A DNA stretch of 21,215 nt from Methylococcaceae bacterium. GTDB taxonomy: Bacteria; Pseudomonadota; Gammaproteobacteria; Methylococcales; Methylomonadaceae. The position numbers and the translations under genes were made by a program. This document shows, in pieces, positions 17,233 through 21,215 of this stretch. The notes beneath the pieces are model-generated. The model saw nothing but the letters and a program-made list of their open reading frames with translations, was not told the DNA's origin and ran no database searches. Numbering within the stretch: the stretch's first letter is position 1; every line of letters starts with the position of its first letter. The stretch covers positions 1 to 21,215 of the forward strand of contig CANNLO010000046.1 in the NCBI GenBank assembly GCA_947505055.1. Direction: 5' to 3'.

Positions 17233-17276
17233 ATGCCCAGACTGTTTCACACAAAACCACCAAAACCGACTATTTT

Positions 17277-17338
17277 TGCCCCCTGAATTGACTAAAATGC
17301 CCCCTGGGGGTAAGCCGGCCTAAAAAAAACAGGGGGCA
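17277..17338. repeat. Three copies of TGCCCCCTG before the integrase remnant
   Basis: TGCCCCCTG occurs at 17277-17285 and 17298-17306 (direct, 21-bp period) and again inverted as CAGGGGGCA at 17330-17338, ending 4 bp before the GTG of the integrase remnant. The cluster could be integrase arm or core binding sites, or an operator or hairpin controlling the gene. The function is not shown. Confidence 0.5.
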
Positions 17339-17342
17339 TAAA

Positions 17343-17873
17343 GTGCTAACAGATACAGAAATCAAGAAGTTAATGGCTACCGATAATAATAGAGCTATGC
17401 GTGGCGACAATTTAAACGCACTCCACGCCGCCGCCTTATCAGCAGGGGATATTATTGACTACAACATTCATGACCACCGCCACACCGTATCAACCTAGAA
17501 AAATCATTTTTCCACGAAAAACACTAAAAGCACGAAATTTTTCAAATAGATACCAAACTGTAGATCCCCTGTAGATCATCACCCAAAGGGTGAATAGCTT
17601 AACAAATACAAGGTCTTGATTTATTTCGTGTCTTTCGTGCTTTTCGTCGACTAACTGCGGTTTTTAGGATCAACCCAACTCAGAGATAAGGGTTATTCAC
17701 CTGAAGTGATAGAGACTGTTTTGAGTCATGCGATACCGGGCATGGCTGGTAACTATTCCCACGCACAATATAAGACGCAACGCTTGGAAATGTTACAGGC
17801 GTGGGCTAATTTTCTTGATAACCTGATGACCGAGCAAACAGTGATACAGGCAACCTTCAGAAAAGCAGTATAA
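17343..17873 (+). pseudogene. Tyrosine integrase remnant, internally deleted and split by a MITE-like element
   Basis: From GTG 17343 the frame reads MLTDTEIKKLMATDN, a start typical of P4-type prophage integrases, and within 40 residues reaches IHDHRHTVST, the box-II H-x-x-R motif that normally lies about 300 residues in. The 175-bp element then brings a TAG. Beyond it (17673 on), QLRDKGYSPEVIETVLSH and the catalytic-Tyr region NYSHAQYKTQRLEMLQAWANFLD continue the C-terminal domain up to TAA at 17871. Removing the element plus one ATCAA copy restores the frame exactly. The missing middle, including the box-I Arg, shows a large internal deletion that came before or is independent of the element. 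The product would be inactive. Confidence 0.8.
17494..17668. mobile_element. MITE-like palindromic element, copy 1
   Basis: The element is 175 bp with ends CCTAGAAAAA and TTTTTAGG. Its long imperfect terminal inverted arms are built of CACGAAA units (TCCACGAAAAACAC on the left; TTTCGTGCTTTTCG on the right). It has an internal palindrome CACCCAAAGGGTG and a doubled CTGTAGATC. It is flanked by a perfect 5-bp direct repeat ATCAA (17489-17493 and 17669-17673), consistent with target duplication, and interrupts the integrase remnant. No protein is encoded, so it would move only with a transposase from elsewhere. Confidence 0.8.
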
Positions 17874-17903
17874 TAGCCACACCTACACAGATGGCCGTAC
17901 CCT

Positions 17904-18245
17904 ATGAATACAATAACCTTTGATACGTTACACTTTGCCAACCGCTTAAAGTCAGTGGGTTTTACTGATGAGCAGGCACAGGTCATTACAGAATTACAAC
18001 TTGCAGCAACAGACAACACTTTAGAGCAGGCTAAACATGATTTTCATTTGGATGATGTCGCTACTAAGCGCGATTTAAAAGAAATGGAAACAGGGTTAAA
18101 ACATGAAGTTGAGTTATTGAGAGCTGAGACCGGACGCATGATTGCCGAAAGCAAAGCCGACTTGACCCGCTGGATTATTGGCGCGGGGTTCCTGCAAACA
18201 ACGCTCATTATTGGTGTTCTGCTAAAAATTGCCCACCTGATATAA
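17904..18245 (+). CDS. DUF1640 coiled-coil, single-helix membrane protein
   Basis: 113 aa. The N-terminus MNTITFDTLHFANRLKSVGF is the DUF1640 (CCDC90-like) opening, followed by a charged helix (about 50-88, VATKRDLKEMETGLKHEVELL) that should form a coiled coil and one C-terminal membrane helix (90-110). Bacterial members are common small genes near mobile DNA; their function is unknown, and mitochondrial relatives touch calcium uniporter or complex assembly. It lies 30 bp after the integrase remnant and between two copies of the 175-bp element. No strong Shine-Dalgarno precedes the ATG. The reading frame is intact. Confidence 0.8.
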   Translation: MNTITFDTLHFANRLKSVGFTDEQAQVITELQLAATDNTLEQAKHDFHLDDVATKRDLKEMETGLKHEVELLRAETGRMIAESKADLTRWIIGAGFLQTTLIIGVLLKIAHLI

Positions 18246-18349
18246 TCAACCAAACCGGATAGGCTTAGCGGCTTACAAGTTGGCTTCATTACCCAATTTC
18301 CGTCTAATCCTTTTGTAATGAATAACACTTGAATGGAGTGTTGATTGAT
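18246..18349. other. Spacer with weak hairpin between DUF1640 gene and element copy 2
   Basis: No gene is seen. AACACT (18324-18329) and AGTGTT (18337-18342) form a weak 6-bp hairpin without a T-run, directly before element copy 2. Confidence 0.35.
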
Positions 18350-18524
18350 CCTAGAAAAATCATTTTTCCACGAAAAACACTAAAAGCACGAAATTTTTCA
18401 AATAGATACCGAACTCTAGATCCCCTGTAGATCATCACCCAAAGGGTGAATAGCTTAACAAATACAAGGTCTTGATTTATTTCGTGTCTTTCGTGCTTTT
18501 CGTGGACTAACTGCGGTTTTTAGG
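18350..18524. mobile_element. MITE-like palindromic element, copy 2
   Basis: The element is 175 bp, in the same orientation as copy 1 and differing from it at three bases that I could find (two in the ACCGAACTCTAG segment, one in CGTGGAC). Here the right arm TTTTCGTGGA pairs perfectly with the left arm TCCACGAAAA, whereas copy 1 has a C in place of one G. The flanks (TTGAT and ATAAA) do not form a direct repeat, so this copy either decayed at the edges or arrived by recombination. Confidence 0.8.
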
Positions 18525-18699
18525 ATAAAGCGTCCTGTCCAATTTTGCTTTTTAAATGCAGAGTATTTCTTCCAAATTGCAAACCAGTTCTCTTTTAGAG
18601 GATAATATGCGGCTATGCATAGCTTTACTATGCTTTTGATTGCCCCGTAACACGTCATCCGCTCACTATCGAAGCGGTATGCAAGCTTTGGAATACGCT
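18525..18699. other. leuC upstream region
   Basis: TTGCAA (18577-18582), an 18-bp spacer and GATAAT (18601-18606) make a possible leuC promoter. GCATAG-CTTTA-CTATGC (18617-18633) followed by TTTTG is a short hairpin that could act in attenuation. No leader peptide rich in Leu, Ile or Val codons was recognised. A 67-residue minus-strand open frame runs out of the element through here and resembles nothing I know. Confidence 0.35.
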
Positions 18700-20097
18700 A
18701 TGAAAAAGACCATGTACGAAAAAATCTGGGATAGCCATCTTGTCGTTGACGAGGCTGGCCAAGCTCCCTTGCTCTATGTTGATCGACATTTGATGCATGA
18801 AGTTACCAGCCCACAGGCATTTGAAGGTCTGCGAATGGCGGGACGCAAGGTGCGCAATCCACACAGCATCCTTGCCACGATGGATCATTGCGTTCCTACC
18901 AAAAATCGCGACCAGCCCATTGCCGATCTGATTGCCAGAAAGCAGATTGAAACCATGGCTGAAAACTGCCTGGAAAATGGCCTGAATCTGTACGACATGA
19001 AAAACCCCAATAATGGCGTGATTCATGTGGTCGTGCCTGAGCATGGCTTTGTCCACCCCGGTATGGTCGTGGTGTGTGGCGATAGCCATACCGCAACCCA
19101 CGGAGCTTTCGGCGCACTGGCCTTTGGCATCGGCACTTCCGAAGTTGAACATGTGATGGCGACCCAAACATTGCCACAAAAAAGATCGAAAACCATGCAA
19201 GTTGTGGTTAATGGCGAACTGTCCAAATACGCATCGGCTAAAGATATTGCTCTGGCTATTACCGGTAAAATCGGCACAGCCGGTGGCACTGGGTATGTCA
19301 TTGAATATACCGGTTCAGCCATCCGATCCTTGTCGATGGAAGGCCGGATGACGCTCTGTAATATGGCGATTGAAGCCGGAGCCCGCGCCGGCCTTGTCGC
19401 TCCCGATAAAAAAACCTACGACTATCTAAAAGGACGCGAATTTGCTCCCTCCGATCCATACTGGGATCAAGCGCTGACTTACTGGAAAAGCCTGACTACC
19501 GACGAGGGTGCCGAGTTTGATGCAACCGTCACTCTTGAAGCTGCCGATATTGCCCCACAAGTTTCCTGGGGCACTTCGCCGGAACAAGTCATTGGCGTAG
19601 ATGGTTGCGTGCCGGCACCAGAAAGTTTTAGCGACGATATTAAACGTCAGGCATGTGAAAATGCCTTGTCTTATATGGGCTTAACGCCGAATACCAAAAT
19701 AACAGACATTGCGATAGATTTGGTTTTTATCGGTTCTTGCACCAATGGTCGTATTGAGGATTTTAGAATCGCTGCTGAAGTGGCAAAAGGCACGCAAGTT
19801 GCCAAAGGTGTTACGGCGATTGCAGTGCCTGGATCATATCACGTTAAACATCAGGCTGAAGATGAAGGTCTGGATAAAATCTTTCTTGAAGCGGGCTGGG
19901 AATGGCGCGACCCCGGATGTTCAATGTGTCTGGCCATGAATGGTGATGAACTGACCAAAGGCCAGCGTAGCGCTTCGACTTCAAATCGTAATTTTGAAGG
20001 TCGTCAAGGTAAAGGTGGACGCACGCATTTGGTTTCACCTGCCATGGCCGCAGCTGCCGCATCGGCTGGTCATTTTGTTGATATTCGCAAACTTTAA
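18700..20097 (+). CDS. leuC: 3-isopropylmalate dehydratase large subunit
   Basis: 465 aa. With LeuD it isomerises 2- to 3-isopropylmalate in leucine synthesis, and often citramalate to 3-methylmalate, using a 4Fe-4S cluster. The cluster cysteines are Cys347 (GSCTNGR), Cys407 and Cys410 (GCSMC), the E. coli positions. [30 protein letters not shown] is intact. I chose ATG 18700 ([15 protein letters not shown]) because it restores the family N-terminus and this numbering; the frame is open upstream to a TTG at 18640, which would add 20 unrelated residues. GGA lies about 7 nt before the ATG. leuD follows after 20 bp. Confidence 0.96.
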   Translation: MKKTMYEKIWDSHLVVDEAGQAPLLYVDRHLMHEVTSPQAFEGLRMAGRKVRNPHSILATMDHCVPTKNRDQPIADLIARKQIETMAENCLENGLNLYDMKNPNNGVIHVVVPEHGFVHPGMVVVCGDSHTATHGAFGALAFGIGTSEVEHVMATQTLPQKRSKTMQVVVNGELSKYASAKDIALAITGKIGTAGGTGYVIEYTGSAIRSLSMEGRMTLCNMAIEAGARAGLVAPDKKTYDYLKGREFAPSDPYWDQALTYWKSLTTDEGAEFDATVTLEAADIAPQVSWGTSPEQVIGVDGCVPAPESFSDDIKRQACENALSYMGLTPNTKITDIAIDLVFIGSCTNGRIEDFRIAAEVAKGTQVAKGVTAIAVPGSYHVKHQAEDEGLDKIFLEAGWEWRDPGCSMCLAMNGDELTKGQRSASTSNRNFEGRQGKGGRTHLVSPAMAAAAASAGHFVDIRKL

Positions 20098-20117
20098 GCA
20101 TTGATCGGAAAGAAATT

Positions 20118-20729
20118 ATGGAACCGTACAAAAAACATGAAAGTATCGCTGCCTTAATGAACCGCAGCAATGTCGATACTGACCAAATCATTCCCAAACA
20201 GTTCTTGAAAAAAGTGGAGCGCAGCGGTTTTGGTGCACATCTTTTTCACGATTGGCGTTTTAATGATGACGGCACTGACAATCAGGTCTTTGAGCTGAAT
20301 AAACCTGAATTTAAGAACGCCAAAATTTTAGTAGCCGGCGACAATTTCGGTTGCGGCTCGTCCAGAGAACACGCTCCTTGGGCGATTGCCGACTATGGTT
20401 TTAATACCATTATCTCCACAAGCTATGCCGATATTTTTTATAACAACTGTTTTAAAAATGGCATTCTGGCAATAAGAGTCGATAAAGCTCAGCTGGACAA
20501 ATTAATGGCCGAAATTGCCGCTAACGAAGGCGAGCGTTTTGTTGTCGATCTGGAAAACCAGCAAATTACGACACCTGGTGGCAATGACTTTAACTTTGAA
20601 ATTGACCCGTTCAGAAAAAGTAATCTGTTAAGCGGACTTGATGACATCGGCCTGACCTTAAAACATGTCGACAAAATCAGCCAGTATGAACAGCAGCACA
20701 AACAAAATTTTCCCTGGCTTTGGGCTTAA
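20118..20729 (+). CDS. leuD: 3-isopropylmalate dehydratase small subunit
   Basis: 203 aa (the E. coli protein is 201). It is the swivel subunit that completes the active site of LeuC. The signature NVDTDQIIPKQFLK is at the N-terminus, and GCGSSREHAPWAI supplies the substrate-binding Ser-Arg. The frame is full length and undisturbed. GGAAAG lies about 7 nt before the ATG. It is followed after about 100 bp by a LeuA/citramalate-synthase-like gene rather than leuB, at least within this window. Confidence 0.96.
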   Translation: MEPYKKHESIAALMNRSNVDTDQIIPKQFLKKVERSGFGAHLFHDWRFNDDGTDNQVFELNKPEFKNAKILVAGDNFGCGSSREHAPWAIADYGFNTIISTSYADIFYNNCFKNGILAIRVDKAQLDKLMAEIAANEGERFVVDLENQQITTPGGNDFNFEIDPFRKSNLLSGLDDIGLTLKHVDKISQYEQQHKQNFPWLWA

Positions 20730-20752
20730 AGATTGCAAGTTCGTAGGGTTAG

Positions 20753-20794
20753 CTCGTAGGATGGGTAGAGCGATAGCGAAACCCATCCTACGAG
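20753..20794. repeat. REP-like perfect 14-bp hairpin
   Basis: CTCGTAGGATGGGT (20753-20766) and ACCCATCCTACGAG (20781-20794) are perfect reverse complements around AGAGCGATAGCGAA. A partial left repeat TCGTAGGGTTAG stands just upstream (20741-20752). Elements of the CGTAGGATGGGT...ACCCATCCTACG type recur in many proteobacterial intergenic regions. An A-rich run follows on the plus strand, so this is not a plus-strand terminator. Confidence 0.75.
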
Positions 20795-20826
20795 AATAAA
20801 AAAATATAAATTTATAGGCATTATGC

Positions 20827-21215
20827 ATGTCCACAGATTCAAGACATATCCAACTGATGGACACCACTTTACGCGATGGTGAACAAACCCAGGGCGTTTC
20901 CTTTACACCCGTAGAAAAAGTCAGCATCGCCAAAGCCTTGCTCCAATCACTACGGGTAGACAGAATTGAGGTTGCTTCCGCCCGTGTTTCGGAGGGTGAA
21001 AAAGAAGCCGTCACCAATATTAATGAGTGGGCACAGCAGGAAGGTTTTGCCGGTCGTATTGAAGTATTGGGCTTTGTTGACCACACCCGCAGTGTTGACT
21101 GGATCTTGGAAACCGGCGGTTCTGTAATCAACTTACTGATCAAAGGCAGTGAAAAACATTGCCGCGTACAACTCGGTAAAACACTTGAACAACATACCGT
21201 TGATATTTTAGAAAC
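20827..21215 (+). CDS. 2-isopropylmalate / citramalate synthase family protein (partial, 3' end outside window)
   Basis: The first 129 residues are visible; the frame is open to the window end. The N-terminus IQLMDTTLRDGEQTQGVSFT is the DRE-TIM metallolyase signature (metal-binding Asp and catalytic Arg in TLRDGEQ), and VDRIEVASARVSEGE continues the barrel. These enzymes condense acetyl-CoA with a 2-oxo acid: 2-oxoisovalerate (LeuA), pyruvate (citramalate synthase) or 2-oxoglutarate (homocitrate synthase). The visible part does not decide which. Position after leuC-leuD favours leucine or citramalate-isoleucine synthesis. ATG 20827 opens this frame; the ATG at 20823 is out of frame. Confidence 0.85.
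   Translation, partial: MSTDSRHIQLMDTTLRDGEQTQGVSFTPVEKVSIAKALLQSLRVDRIEVASARVSEGEKEAVTNINEWAQQEGFAGRIEVLGFVDHTRSVDWILETGGSVINLLIKGSEKHCRVQLGKTLEQHTVDILE

Noticed and set aside
17494..18524. CRISPR array, because of near-identical repeats
   Set aside because: There are only two copies, each 175 bp long, with terminal inverted repeats and 681 bp between them; they behave as mobile elements.
18455..18658. 67-residue minus-strand open frame before leuC
   Set aside because: It begins in leuC leader DNA and runs into the non-coding element copy; no family resemblance and no ribosome binding site.
20753..20794. Terminator after leuD
   Set aside because: The hairpin is followed on the plus strand by an A-rich run, not Ts, and the same hairpin type occurs as a dispersed repeat.

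Overview
The window looks like a chromosomal segment of a gammaproteobacterium. Clues are an enterobacterial-type rRNA leader boxA, paired glnK-amt genes, GSI-type glutamine synthetase, and proteobacterial leuC/leuD whose cluster cysteines fall at the E. coli positions. The heme d1 cluster together with a BBP2-type porin and short CGTAGGATGGGT-type hairpins would suit an aerobic methanotroph (Methylococcales) or a relative, but that placement is an inference. No 16S rRNA is inside the window to settle it.

Layout. Positions 1-282 hold, on the minus strand, the leader (boxA) and three tandem, near-consensus sigma70 promoters of an rRNA operon whose 16S gene lies off the left edge. A gene-free stretch follows to about 789. 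Positions 790-7228 hold a tightly packed plus-strand operon for heme d1: a periplasmic cytochrome c/d1 protein (NirS/NirN family, NirN-like), two small c-type cytochromes (the second is NirC), NirF, four siroheme-decarboxylase-type proteins (NirD, NirL, NirG, NirH) and the radical SAM enzyme NirJ. The set makes and handles heme d1 in the periplasm. A canonical nirS and nirE (the SUMT step) are not in the window. A large convergent gene for an AsmA-like DUF748 protein (7244-10162) has a striking palindrome at its promoter.

Positions 10227-17232 form a nitrogen-assimilation block. On the minus strand these are, in transcription order, an outer-membrane porin with a clear sigma54 promoter, glnK1-amt1 with a terminator, and glnK2-amt2 with a terminator. 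Divergent from them on the plus strand is glnA, ending in a strong terminator. PII proteins, ammonium channels, glutamine synthetase and a sigma54-driven porin form a coherent ammonium uptake and assimilation unit.

Positions 17233-18699 are accessory DNA. They hold the remnant of a tyrosine integrase that lost its middle and was then split by a 175-bp palindromic MITE-like element with a 5-bp target duplication, a DUF1640 coiled-coil membrane protein gene, and a second near-identical copy of the element. Positions 18700-21215 are branched-chain amino acid genes: leuC, leuD, a REP-like perfect hairpin, and the start of a LeuA/citramalate-synthase-like gene cut by the window end.
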